Source: Cryptomeria japonica (Eukaryota > Streptophyta > Pinopsida > Cupressales > Cupressaceae). From it: a DNA stretch of 64,000 nucleotides. Position 1 is the stretch's first letter; each line of letters starts with the position of its first letter. The stretch spans positions 375,327,018 through 375,391,017 of the forward strand of contig NC_081407.1 of the NCBI RefSeq assembly GCF_030272615.1, given 5' to 3'. A model generated the notes under the pieces. It saw nothing but the letters and a program-made list of their open reading frames with translations. It was not told the origin of the DNA and did no database searches. A program made the translations under genes and the position numbers. This document shows positions 38,915-51,593 of this stretch, in pieces.

Positions 38915-41345
38915 GATGTTTAACCTCGTCTGTTTGCTATTAGGGAGAGGAGATAAAGAAATGAATTTGAGTTGCTTCATATATACAATGCAACTCAAAA
39001 ACACACCAGGTAATGGGGTTCAAACCTATATCATCACTATTCTTCTTGTATTCATTTATATGGTTACTACCTAACCACTGTTACCAATTCAGGCTACCTT
39101 TTACCTGCTCAATTTCAAAATACTGCACTATCTATTTACAATCAATGTTGTTCTAATAATGTAGCATTTCTATATCACTGATTTTCTACTCTTTTACAAT
39201 ATTAAACTTCTCTTCCATGCACCAAATCAAGATTGTAATTCGACCACCAATGCAGAAGGAAAACAAAAGGGAAGAAACACATGGAATCTATTCAGTTTTG
39301 TACGTAAATAGCTGTCTGATTAAGATTTATCCTCAAAGAAAGTATCTACTACAAGATATGTTGTTCCAAAAAATTCACTCTTCAGAGGTTTTACTCTTTC
39401 AATTGCATAGTTCGATTAGTTCCATTGTTTTCCTTTCTTTGTTGTGAAAATTGGCATCACACAATCCACAAAACATTCAAACCATCGCCTAAAATAATGT
39501 TTCTAAATTTTGTTGTTGCTTCACTTTCACAGGCTATAATATTTGATGTCTTTTCTACTTCTACATGCACTTTCAACATTTTAAGTGTTCACTACTCTTT
39601 CAGTCACTCCCCTCTGAAAATTCATCCCCCAATTCCACTCTCTCCAATGTCTTGTTGATGATTTTTAACCTACTTTACTTGCTATTACGGAGACAAGCTA
39701 AAGAAAAAGATTGAACCTCCTTCATCTATACAATGCAACTGAAAAAACCAGCAGGTAATGACACTGAAACCTATATCATCACTAATCTACCTATATTTGT
39801 TTATATGTTCACTGCCTAAGCACTGTTATAGGTTCAGGCTGGCTTTTACCTACACAATTTCAAAAACTACACTGTCTCTTTACAAACAATGTTGTTCTAA
39901 TAATGGACCGCTTCTACATCACTAATTTTCTATTTTTTTTAATATTAAAGTTGTCTTCGATGCAACAATCAAGGTTCTAATTCAACCACCAATGTAGAAG
40001 GAAAATAAAAGTGAACAAACGCGTCCAAGCTATTCAGTTTTGTAAGTAAATAACTCCCTCATTAAGCTTTATCCTCAAACAAAGTATCTACTACAAGATA
40101 TGTTGTTCCTAAAAATTAACTCTTACCAGGTTGTACTATTTAAATTGCATAGTTAGATTGCTTGCATTGTTTTTCTTTTTTGGTTATAAAAATTGGCGTT
40201 GTACAATCCACAAAACAGTCACTTTAATATATGTTCTTATATTGTTACTCAACATTTTCCATAATTTCCTCCCTTGAAAGGTTGTATTGTTTGAACTGCA
40301 TAGCTGGAGCAACTAACCTCGCCATATCCATGTGCTTTCCTTTTCACAATTGCATTACCAAAATTTGCAAACATTCATTGACCAATTGGTTATGTTATTC
40401 ATTAAGTCTATACTACACTTTCAAATTCAACAGTCTAAAATTACCTATTGTGTTTTATCCAAAACTAATTCATTATTCTATACGACATTTATGTCATCAT
40501 TTCAAAACACCAAATCTTCATTTCAAAATGATGACATTTTCTTGTTATAGATTTTATTTTATTTCATGGTTAATCTTCTTCATTATTGTGCATATTATGG
40601 ACAAATATATTTATTTTCAAATAATTTTAATATTGTAATTTTTTTTGTGAATTCTCACACAAGCTGCACAAAATCTACATTTAGAAAAATAACCAGCTGC
40701 ATGCTCATCTAAGAGCTTATGTTTCTATGTGCATATTCACTAAATTAACAAATGCTCTATATTAATAAGTTTTTTCTGCCACATAGGTTCAAAGTATAAA
40801 CATCTCGACCGTGACAAACCAGACTTCCAACGCCCATTCCTCATCACATACAAATGACAGGTAACACCGACCTTTCTTCTCTCTTTGCTCTTCGAACATT
40901 CAATAATTTACCCCATACATTGTTTTTCTTCACACTCCAAACAAATCTTCTATGTTTAACTTAAATATTTCTCCACCCTTCTCACTTCACATTATCTCTT
41001 CCACACACTATAAAACAATTTTTTGCTCACTTTAGCTCACTTCATTTTGTTTCCTCCCCCTGTAGGATTTAATCTTCACATCTCATCAGCTTCTTGTTAA
41101 TGATTACACATCGGATGGTTTGCTCCTAATAAGTGCTTCAAAATATACTTGACACATTCTTGTAGAGATTTACAAAATATAATTCAAATCATCGCCAACA
41201 ATAATGTTCCAAAAAAATTTTCATACTTCACTTCGACTGGCTATAATATTTGATGTCTTCTCCACTTCTACATTCTCTTTCCTCATTTTAAGTGTTCCAA
41301 TTTGTTTCACTCCTCAGTTTGCAAATGCCTCCCCAATCTTAGCCT
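38915..41345. repeat. Tandem repeat in the Helitron 3' region, 739-bp period
   Basis: About 38915-39485 and 39654-40225 are aligned copies: CAATGCAACT.AAAAA, CCTATATCATCACTA, CAATGTTGTTCTAATAATG, AAGTATCTACTACAAGATATGTTGTTCC and CACAATCCACAAAACA occur in the same order. A part following the first copy (GGCTATAATATTTGATGTCTTTTCTACTTC, 39530) recurs near 41240, so the unit is longer and present in about 2.5 copies. Non-coding. Confidence 0.8.
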
Positions 41346-41391
41346 CGCCTATCGGCGACCTGTTGCAGGCACTTCTCCTACAACTCCTAGT

Positions 41392-41460
41392 TAAATTTCT
41401 ATTGTATTTTTAAATTGAAGCTGATTTGACTAAAGAATCTTAAAAAAATTCATGAACAAG
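41392..41460 (-). other. Fragment resembling the BURP upstream region
   Basis: TAAATTT then TGTATTTTTAAATTGAAGCTGA matches 14552-14590, about 275-310 bp upstream of the BURP ATG, for about 45 bp with few changes before fading. It starts exactly at the predicted Helitron end, so it is probably the sequence the Helitron landed in. Confidence 0.5.
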
Positions 41461-41782
41461 TAATATATTCATATCACAAATTATAATAAAAACTTAATAA
41501 TTTTTTTAAAATATACTATATTTTATTATAATATATAAAATTATTGATGCATATCTCCAAGATTTCATTTGCCATTATTAAGATTGCTCAACTCATTTAT
41601 GTTTGATGCCTCAACTCATTTATCATCTACTTACTTCATGTCTAACTTACTTTATCATTAACATAACCATTTAGGCAATAATGCAAAAAATAGATTATGA
41701 ACTGACATCATACCATATTACTCACTTTTAAATTTTTATTTCTCTTAGCTAATCATGTAAGGTAAATTACAACCATCAAGCT
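41461..41782. other. AT-rich spacer
   Basis: No gene or recognised repeat. Confidence 0.4.
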
Positions 41783-42205
41783 CCTAGCATTTCACATTAG
41801 TCAATAGGTTTAGTTTTAGGTTAAACCAATAAATAATTGCATGGTTGGTTTTTGTGGTGCGGTTATGAAACAATTTTAGTTTGGTATTGCCTATTTAAAG
41901 GCACCCCAAATGAATATTAATATATTATGTTTTAATTTTTTCTTATATCACCTTCATATGGTATAAGAGAAACAAAGCAATGCCTAGGTGTGGCATCGAG
42001 GATGATGGGGTTAAACATTGTTTTTATGCGCTATTGTTGCATGAAGAGTGTGAATGTATCAAAAAACTATTGATAACATATCAGTTCTAGGCATGTAGAG
42101 GAGGTGTAATTACTTAGTAGGTTAGTATAACACAATGAGAGTCTTGAATGTTAAAGGTGCACCATTTATAAAATTTTCTGGTCATGTATGACACCATTCA
42201 AAAAG
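41783..42205 (+). mobile_element. Copia-type fossil: 5' LTR and leader
   Basis: A short LTR of about 174 bp ends in CTTCA at 41956 with a TATA-type TATTTAAAGGC inside. A tRNA-primer-like site TGGTATAAGAG follows at 41959, then a leader similar to 54420-54661. LTR kin lie at 54303-54407 and 59385-59559. Only the 5' end of the element is present. Old and broken. Confidence 0.7.
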
Positions 42206-44158
42206 CGATTTGAATGAAATCCATGCCTAAAATCCATCTCTTCATTTGTTTTTCACTTATATACCTAAATTCTATAGTTGGTTGTGTCCAATGTGGAGGT
42301 GAATGAATTTTCTTGGTTTAAAGATCAACTTCAAGTAAATGAATTTCACATTGTGCTTGAGAACGTTCAATCAGATTGCAAAGCTCTATCCATAGGCAAT
42401 GTATGGAAAGGTAAGTATGATAGAGCTTGACATATAAATCATGAAGAGAATAGATGTCTTATACTGGACAATAGTTTTTTTCTTCTAACTAGTGCCTAGA
42501 TAGATACATAATACAAACATTGGTTTTATGCAAAATCTATGGATTGGGGACTTGTTTCATTTCCTTTGTGAAGTATTTTGTAATTGATTAAATTGGGAGA
42601 GGGCCCTAATTTGATACATAATAGGGTAGAACTCACAAGTAGTGTTCTCACCAACACCTACAAAGAGGAAACCCCTTTGTAGAAAGAGAGACTTTTACCC
42701 AGAACACTCGATTAGCGGGAACAAGGATCATGAGTTCTCAAAGGCTTACACTTTCAGAATATAGGGGTTTAGAAGAACGCCCCAAATCATATTCTATCCC
42801 AAAAAACTTGTGCTTGCAATAAGCCATTAAAGGAATAAAAAAAATATGATGAGTTTTGAAAGGCTTCTTGCAACCTTTTACTATCAAGACAAGGAGGAGA
42901 CTACAAGGGTGTTAAATGCATTTAGTTTTGGAAGGTATCCAAAAACCTTTTGAAATAGAAAAAACTTATCTAATAAAAAAGAACACAAAACAAAAAATAT
43001 ATACAATGGATAAGAGCAAACAAACCAATAGGGTTTTGAAAGGCATCTTTGAACTTTTTATAAAAAGTAGACCCCTCCATAAAACATACCTTGGCCCACC
43101 CCAATAGGACTACAATCTAAAAAGTCACCTTGACTCAAGAATTTCTTGGACATAGTAGAAGACCATAAGGAGATAGAAGCACTAGGAAGTGGGTTGTTTA
43201 ACCAACCACCCAAAAGAAGCATAGGAGGATGAGGGACAACAAAGAAAGAAGAACTATCTGAAGAAGAAAATGACATCCCTTGAGGGAAGTCACTTGCCAT
43301 CAAAGAAGTACAAGAGAAGGAAGTAGAGCCCTCTTTGATTAATTTCACATAGGATAACCAACCCTCAACACACAACCACCTCCAACCCACAACTGGTAGC
43401 ACCAAACTTGCAACAAAAGAATAATTATCCTCTCCTAAGAAAAGTATAGAACCCAAAACCCCAAAGTCCTCAATTAGCCCCCATGCTAAAACCCACCTAA
43501 GGTGGACCAAACAACACCCTAGAAGAGGAGGGAAATACACCTTAGAAGAACCACTAGGGAAACACACCTTTGAAGCACAAAGCTAATCAATGTAGGTTAA
43601 GACAAAATCTGGAAAATATCAAATGTCACAACTACAATAAACCCAGTCACACAGCAAGGTAGTGCAGAAGAAATAAAGTTCAAGATCAAACCAAATCAAT
43701 AAAGGAGGTCGATGTGGAGGATGTCAAAGTTGAAATGAAGAAAATATAGAGAAATAAGGAAACTATAGAAATGCCAACATCCCACTCTGGTGCAAGTATT
43801 TCGTTCGGAAATTGAGTATCTTATGGCTTTGGTGAAGGGGGAGTAATTAGAAGATCATAATTGTATCCCCAGCCAAAGTTGTTTGAGGTTGTATATAGCA
43901 AAAATAAGTGATCTAGTAGTCATTATCATAGCCCATCATAGGATCCAACAAGTTGTTGCGAAAGTCAAGAATATGGAAGATAGCTCATGTGCATTTAATG
44001 CAAAACCCTTGATGAAAAGAATATAAGGAAAGCGCCACAACTAGTTATTTCACTGTGAATTAAAAGAACTCAAGAGTTGTGAAAGCAATTAAGGAAATCA
44101 AGTGATCTTAGGGTTTCTCCATCAAGTTTTAGGCTAACAATCTACATAATCAATAATC
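42206..44158. other. Spacer without a supported gene
   Basis: No recognised domain. Minus 43058-43567 is open for 169 codons but is Ser/Leu/Gly-rich with no homologue I know, so it is left unassigned. From about 43700 on, sequence may be the 5' part of the retroelement ORF region starting at 44159. Confidence 0.35.
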
Positions 44159-47100
44159 ATGGTTTCCCCCATAGTTGTCGATGTTGTTGACAAGCCTCGA
44201 CTAGTATTCACAAAGACACCCTATGTGGCAATTCAGACAGATCCTAGTGGAGCATTTTTTAAAATTCTGATTGGAGTTGTTTTGGTAGAAGATGTCAGGG
44301 GTTATATCTATGTCAAGCGAGAAGAATCCATTCATCACAAAAGGATGTTAGATAGCTAGACCGAATAGATAGCTGATTGCAAGGCAAGGTCAAATCAAAA
44401 TTCACCAACGTAGTCCAGAAGAACTTGAACACATGGAATAACTTTCCAAATTTCTGTCATGATGAGAAATGGGTCAAATTGGAAATGAGCAGATTTCATG
44501 ACAGTTATATCTTGTTGGAACAAAACCATACGATAACCAAGGAAGTGATGAAACCTATCATAGGTTTGAGTGACTTCGATGAAGTTCTTAGACCAAAGTT
44601 GGAAAAATTTAAATTTATCATAGAATTAATTGGTGCCACATTTGACAAGCGTTCACTAGCCATCGACTATGTCAGAAATACAACAGATAAGTATCTTTCT
44701 CTAATGGTTGGGAACAAAATTTATTTGACATATAGAAAAAATTCCATTTCTGCTACCATTGTGCATATGGCTTATGAGATGGCAGAGTTAAACAAAGATT
44801 TTGACTTCTGCTAAATCCTGCGAAAATAATTTATGGAGAATCTTGTTCAGTGCAGGGAGAAGAAGCACTCATTCAAATTCGGTACCCTATCACTATGTAT
44901 CCTATTCTACTTCATGGAAGTGTTACTTGGTCATGGTAGGGTTTTTTGGTCTCAAGAGAAACTGGTAGCTCATCAAATTGTAGATAGGCTTAAAGGATTT
45001 ATTAATGAGAAGGTCAGAGAAGAAGAGTTTACGATGTTCTTTGTCATATTTCAAATGAACATGGAAAATCGAGATAGAATACCAAATGAGATTGTTGAGA
45101 AGTACAAAAAGGACATCACATTTATAATTACAAGTGGCAAATGCTACTTGGAAGCTATTGTACCTTGAAAAGTTAGGGTCCCTCCTTTTGGATATGAAGT
45201 TTCATATTATATTGTTTATGATGTAACTAAAGTTATCTTGGAGAGTTCGATAGATAAATGCCAATAATATTTTGGGATTGTTGATGAAAAATCCTTACAA
45301 GTCGGGATGGAACTCACCAAGAAAGACTGTGAAAAGAGAATGAAAAAGGTCATTCAAGAATCCATGGACAAGGCCAATCTGACTGAGGAAAAAATTTCCA
45401 ACATCAGTTGATCTAGAAGACTCGGTGTATCCAAAATAGCCAATGCATGTCCGGCAGAGCTTCCCTCCTCAAGCTCCCCAAAGAAGAAAATCAAAATCCA
45501 AAGAAAAACTATTTTCTTGGAGTCCGAGGAAGATGTTGAAGAAACTGTGCAGTAACAGATACATGTCCAGAAGTCCAAAGCAAAGAAGGTCAAGCAACCA
45601 ATCCATGCAAAAAGTATCTATGAATCTGTCACTCAAGGCAGGAGTCCAAGGGAGGTAGGTAATCTATTTACTAATGCTAGTGATAAAAATTAGAATGCCA
45701 TAATTAAAGGTTTTATTATGTATTGTGTAAAATTTGAAGCTATAATTGAAGAATATAAAAATATAGTTCCAAATGAATTGTATGAAGAGTTAATAAGGAT
45801 AAGGCATTCTTTTAGAGAAAAGGAATAAGTTATTAAAGATCATATATTTGAAGTAGTCAACTCCACCCTCTCTCCGGAAAACAAAGCCACCTTATTCGAA
45901 GTATGTAAAACAAAGTTAAGAACCAAAAATAACTTAGATCATATCTAATGCTTGGTGTACCCAATGCCAAAGACAAGGTTTAGAAAGAGATCATAGATAT
46001 AGTTGTGTGTATTGCCAAGAACCATGGTTTTCTCTCCTTTGATACCAATACCACCATCAGTATACCTAAGGATGTGCATTTTACTGTCTCTGAAAATAAA
46101 TATGATCCCTCAAATTATCCGATGGATGTGAATGATGTTTCTACCATGGAAATTATTGTAGATAATATTATGGACAACAATGATGCTCCTGAAACCTTTG
46201 AAGTCCCTCAGGTCAATCCTAGATCCGATAAGGGCAAAGAAGTTGAAGGTTCTAATTTCAATGAAGTCTCCGATAAGGATGAGAAAAACATTCAATGCAA
46301 CATTCCATTAGAAGTAAAGGAAAATATCCTAGCTAAGGAATCTAATGTGCATGTATCCATAATTGGAACCAATCTCGGATCCTCAAAAGATGCATGGAAG
46401 AAGATATTCTTTTCTCTATTGGTACTCCTGCCAATCACATCTTATACTGCTATACTTGAATGTCAGTTAGATCTGGATATTCTGAGTGTGGAAAAGTGCA
46501 AAATATGGATCAAATCCTTAGATAATCAGGTTGATACAATTAGAAATAAGTATAAGAAGGAGTTAGTTGATGTTAGAGAAAGGATCTTGCAAGGAATCAA
46601 GTGCAAGTATGAATTAGCCTATCAAAATCTTTCCCATCTTATCTCTAAAGGCCAGTCCTATTTGGAGAATGAAGATATATTGTTTTCTTTTAGTCTACAG
46701 TGGTTGGATGCTACTCAAAACATAAAAAATGAGATCAATATTATTGAAGACAAGATCTGACAGGAACATGTAAAATTCAAGCTTTCCAAAGACCTATTCG
46801 GCTCCGGTGGATCAAAGATTGAGGAACTACATGACAGATACTATGAGCTACAACAACAAAGAGATAACATCATTGTTCCACTAGGAATGCTGAGAGATCT
46901 TAGCAATGCAAGTATCTCTTTATGAACAAGGCTCTTTCTCATTCTTCAGATTTATCTTACACTGATCCCAGTTCTATTCCCGAAGCAGAGAAACTTAATG
47001 TGTCCCTTCTGGTTTGGATAGAGTTTCTGACAGAAGTAATCTCTCATTGGGACTCACACAAGGACTCTTCCATACCACTCACACCTAGAACCTTAAACAG

Positions 47101-47560
47101 TTCTCTGGAAATCAGTAGTTGTTCCTGTTAGGGTGATTTCATAAGTTTTGATACTCTTCTTACAATTTTTCATTATTGCCAAAGGGGGAGTAGTGGTGTT
47201 AGGAGTAATTCTGGCAGTTAATTATTTTCTTTCATTTCATGCAAAGACTATTGATACTTTATTTCTTGTTAGTATTTCAGAATACTTGCTTTGTATGACA
47301 TATATTGCCATCAATGAAAAAGGGTGAGAGTGTTGGCCTATGGGTAAGTGCACCAAGATGGTGAACAAAAAGGGGGGTATAAGTGACCACTTTTTTCTTC
47401 TTCTGAAAACAGGTAAACCTAAACTTCAAAGAGATATTTGAAGGTCATGCACTAAAAACTAGGAGTTGAGAAAATAATAAGCATTATAGTTCTCTGAATC
47501 TAGTTTCTAAACTACTAAAGTTTTTTCAAAATTGGATAATATTAAGAGGGTCAAACCTTT

Positions 47561-47747
47561 CACGCACGAAAAACTATTCCTGATTTTTTTAGAAAAATAT
47601 AACATAGCTGTTTTCGTGCGTTGCAGAAAATATATAGCTAGATCCACTAGTTTGCAAAAATCTTTAGTAGGATGATAGGTAAGAGTGATATATAGAAGTT
47701 GTGTACTTTTTTGTAATTTTCCATTGAGTATTTATTTTTCGTGCACT
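47561..47747. repeat. Left subterminal repeats with CGTGC core
   Basis: CACGCACGAAAAAC (47561), TTTTCGTGCGTTGC (47611) and TTTTTCGTGCAC (about 47736) are copies of one motif, the first inverted relative to the others, within 400 bp of the left TIR. Confidence 0.6.
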
Positions 47748-48157
47748 GGGTATACTTGAATCAAAATAATAAAAAATGAAAACTTTTTTTTTTAAAGTGT
47801 ATATAATCTAATGTAGAACAATAATATGTAATTTATTTTCAATTTGGTCAAGTATATCAAAAGTTATTAAAAAAAGGTAGACATATTTCTGTGAGGACTG
47901 TCAAGGCACTGGTAAAGAAAAATAAAGTTTACTATGCTAACGTTGTCCAAAAATAGAAAAAATTACATGGTTAGAAAAATTATAAGACGTGTGAGATTAT
48001 GGTGGTAATTTTAGAGATAGCCACTTGATTATTTGTAAACCCGATGACAACAAAGTCAAGAAATCATGTTGGAAGATGAAAAACGTGTAAAGGGACAAAA
48101 ATTGGGAGAAAATGGGATTGCAAGCCTTAGGGTTGTTTTCCAACCCTCTTACCAAGT

Positions 48158-48222
48158 CAAAACCCACACGGGTTTTGAAAAACAAAAAGTACTATTCACA
48201 TTTCTTCATAACCCGCAAGGGT
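48158..48222. repeat. Hairpin repeats AAACCC-N4-GGGTTT, left group
   Basis: CAAAACCC-ACAC-GGGTTTTG (48158-48177) is a perfect hairpin with 8-bp arms. A second, AACCC-GCAA-GGGTT, lies at about 48210-48222. Both are followed by TGAAAAACAAAAAGTA, so the unit is a tandem duplication of about 45 bp. Confidence 0.75.
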
Positions 48223-50227
48223 TTTGAAAAACAAAAAGTAATATTCATAGTTCTACATAATTGATAGGGAGATTGAGTGAGAAGTTGCTCGATAAGACTA
48301 AAATAGTTTAGTTTGTCAAGTGGACCCAAGGATATGCTTTTTTTTTTTTTGTGTTCAATTAGTGTTTGACAACATCAAACTTCAACACCCACACCTCTCC
48401 TCAAACAACCATCCTATTGTGTGTTATACAACTTTGTTCTATCTTATTTCACCAATGCTACTCAAATTGTCCACCATAGGTCCACACCCCAAATTGATGT
48501 CTTAACTATCATTATCGATTGGATTAGGCTCATTGTGATTATTTCAACTTTCCCTCAAGATTTTGGAAGGTTCTAACTTCATTTAGGCAATCAGGTTCAA
48601 CTTTTGATAAAACAAGGCTAGAAAGGCTACTAGCCCGTGGAGGCCTAATTGGGTGATTTTTGCTTGTATAGTGCAATGATGGCCAACACAACCTTGGAAC
48701 CTGATTTTGAAGGTGTCTAAAATTTCCAAAATTAAATATTTTTGAGGTCTTAACTCCTGAGAAGGTGGTTTAATGACTATCCACAACTCTAGGCAAGAAA
48801 GGAGGGCTTTGAGAGGGTTTTGTTCATGTGAGAAAGGAAGTTTCTTCTAAACTCCAAACCAAACTTCTAAAATATTGTAGAACTTCTGACACATCATTTA
48901 TAACACTTCTTCAACACTTCCCTACATGACATTATAACAAACACTTGCCATACAAACTGAAAAATGGCTGTTAAATGCACTGTCACTGCAATTTTACTAT
49001 TTTTGCTGCACTTTGCATGGTTAGAATAACATGGAAAACTTCACCAATGCATGTATAAACCTCTAAATAACATTGTTATCACCTTTTAAAAGATTCCCTA
49101 GCATGTGTATGTTCATCAATCAACTTCAGAATCAAAAGATATTAAATTCCCCAAAACTAGGTACTTGCTGCCAACTATAACTCAACACACTTGCAAGGTG
49201 AAATACACATTGTTTGGAGCTCCAAATACATCCAAAACTTCAAGGAGACTAGGTCAGACCTCTTCCTTAGGTTTTTTCACTCAACCTCTGAGTACAAACT
49301 TATTTGAGTCTTTTTCAAATTTACTAGCCAAGTCCATCTCCAACTTGCCTAGCATGAACTCAAAAACACTTCCTTTGCACAACCCCGACCAAAAGATTAA
49401 TTATTTACACTATACATGAGAAATAAAACTTTTCTAAGTCCATCCATGGGATCCCAAACCTATATTTAGACAAGTTGATGCATTTTGAAGACCACAACCC
49501 TTGACAGGGCAGCAAAAGAGCCAAAAATGAAACCATTTTGTACAACCCACTTCCATACACAAAACCTGCAAACTAATTACATAAAAAGAATTGGATATAT
49601 AATATAATAACTTTCCAAAAGGTAAATCATGGAAATGATAACTCCCAGTATGGGCTGATATACAAATGGAGTGCAAAACATGAGAAAAAACATGAAAATT
49701 GCTGCTCTTTTGATTGATTATGATGGAAAGTACAAAAGCCAACCCTATACCAAGAAGAGGGAGGCATATATATAGAATTTTAAAGTGTTTATCAACTCCT
49801 GTATGGACATAAGGCATTTTTTTGTCTTCTTTTTACAAAAAGTGTCCAAAATGACAACTTTTACAAGCAAAAATGACAACTTTTGTTGCTCCAAGTAACA
49901 TTTTAGCAACCTAACACAACCAACCTTCCCAAATCACCTAGAAATGATAAAAAAAATACTTTATAAACATGTTTAAATGCTTTCCAAAGTATGTCTAAGC
50001 CTATAAAGCAATTTTTCACTTTTTAGCCTTATTTGGCCTAGAAGCACAAAATTGACAATTTCAAGCCCTAAGAAGCAAAACTTGATCTCTCAAGCACAAA
50101 ATGAGATCAACCACTTATGACATGACTAAACACAACCTATGAAAATATTTCAAAACTAACAAGACACCTAAGCATGAAAAATACCCAAAATGGAGAGTGA
50201 AGCATGACTAGGTGCTCCTGCACCAAT

Positions 50228-51219
50228 AACCCATACGGGTTATGTAGAACTAAAACCATTATTTTGTGTTTCACAAAACCCATATAGGTTATGAAGACAT
50301 AATAATGTATGTTTGTAAACTTATCATTTACTACATATATGTACAGACATACATATATAATATGTGTTTATGTATGTATATATGCATGTCTATATATATA
50401 TATGTTTGTATACATGCATGTCTCCCTTTTTTCCCTCTCTCTCTCGTCTTCCTTCCCCCATCACCGTATGTGTCTATTTTAAGCCCTAATTATCCTCCTT
50501 GAGTTCTATCTCATCTGTCTCCCCCTCACACTTCTCTCTCTGTCGAGTCTCTCACCCTTTTCTCCTTCTCGTTCTCTATCTACCTCATGTCTCTCACCCT
50601 CTCCTCCTCTCTCTCTCTCTCTCTCTCTCCCCTTCTCTCTCTTTCTCCCCCCCTCTCCCTCCCCCTCTCATTATCTTATCCTCTCTCTCTCTCTCTACCC
50701 TCCCTCTCCCTCTTTCCCAATCTCTTCTCTCTCTCCCCCTCTCTCTCCCTCCCCCTCTCATTATCCTATTCTCCCCCTCTCTTCCTATCTCTTATTCTCT
50801 CTCTTACCTCCTCCCCCCCCTCTCTCTCTATCTCTCCCTCTCCCCCTCTCCTTTTCCCAATCTCCCTCCCTCCTCCTCTCCCTCTCCCCCTCTCCTTTTC
50901 CCAATCTCCCTCTCTCCCTCTCTCCCTTTTCTTTTCCCAATCTCACTCTCTCCCTCTCCCTCTCTCCTTTTCCTAATCTCCCTCTCCCTCTCCCTCTCCC
51001 CCCCTCTCTCTCTCCTCCTCTCCTTTTCCTAATCTTCATGTCTCTCCCTCTCCCTCCCTCCCCCTCTCCTTATCCTATTCTCTCTCTCTCTCTCTCCTTC
51101 TCTCCCTTCTCTTTCTTTCCCCGTCTCTCTCCCTCTCTTCCTATCCCTTTCTCTCTCTATCTCTAACCCTCTCTCCCTCCCCCTCTCCTTATCCTATTAT
51201 ATCCCTCTCTTCCTACTCC

Positions 51220-51255
<36 letters not shown>

Positions 51256-51593
51256 TCCTATTATCACCCTCTCTCTTTGTCTCACTCTATCTCTCTGCCC
51301 ACTTCCTATTTGGTTTTTAGTTCTACATATAACCCATATGGGTTATGCAGAACTAAGACAAAATCTTCTAGTTTTGCATAACCTATGGGTTTATAAAAAG
51401 TATAATGTTTTGGTTTTGAGGAACTTTTGATTTTTTATTATAAAATAAAATGTTCCTCAAAACCTGTATGAGTTTTGAAGAACTTTTGATTTTTTATTAT
51501 AAAATATAATGTTCCTCAAAACCTATACAGGTTTTTAGGAACTTTTTTTTTTTTAATTGTTTTTGGCTAGGCTTGGTGTTACCAAGCCTAGCA
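50228..51593. repeat. Hairpin repeats, right group, and near-terminal hairpin
   Basis: AACCC-ATAC-GGGTT (50228-50241) and the palindrome AACCCATATGGGTT (51331-51344) share the pattern of the left group. The latter sits within a larger inverted repeat bounded by AGTTCT and AGAACT (51319-51354). AAAACCT-ATAC-AGGTTTT lies near 51518-51535. GCTAGGCTTGGT-GTT-ACCAAGCCTAGC (51566-51592) is a perfect 12-bp-arm hairpin about 60 bp from the right end. Confidence 0.8.
50430..51310. repeat. CT-rich polypyrimidine tract
   Basis: About 880 bp of TCTC, CCCTCTC and related repeats, with recurring units such as CTCCTTTTCCCAATCTC. Non-coding: both strands translate to low-complexity Ser/Leu/Pro or Arg/Glu/Gly strings. 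Confidence 0.9.

Larger units (their letters stand above)
33781..41391 (+). mobile_element. Degraded autonomous Helitron
   Basis: A rolling-circle DNA transposon. Coding remains (34049-38202) carry a DUF6570-like N-terminus, a Rep HUH nuclease and a PIF1-type helicase in the standard order. A long 3' non-coding part with a tandem repeat follows. The 3' end is predicted at 41391: CTAGT followed by T, preceded by hairpins TCGCC-TATC-GGCGA (41345-41358) and CCTG-TTG-CAGG (41359-41369). The hairpin-to-end distance (about 22 bp) is longer than the usual 10 or so. In support, homology to the BURP upstream region starts exactly at 41392. The 5' end (TC after A) could not be placed and may lie as far left as 31 kb. 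Confidence 0.75.

Noticed and set aside
43058-43567. 169-codon open frame on minus
   Set aside because: No recognisable motif, biased Ser/Leu/Gly composition, no neighbouring exons. Possibly chance.
50499-51039. Ser/Leu/Pro-rich frame on plus and Arg/Glu/Gly frame on minus
   Set aside because: Low-complexity translations of the CT-rich tract.
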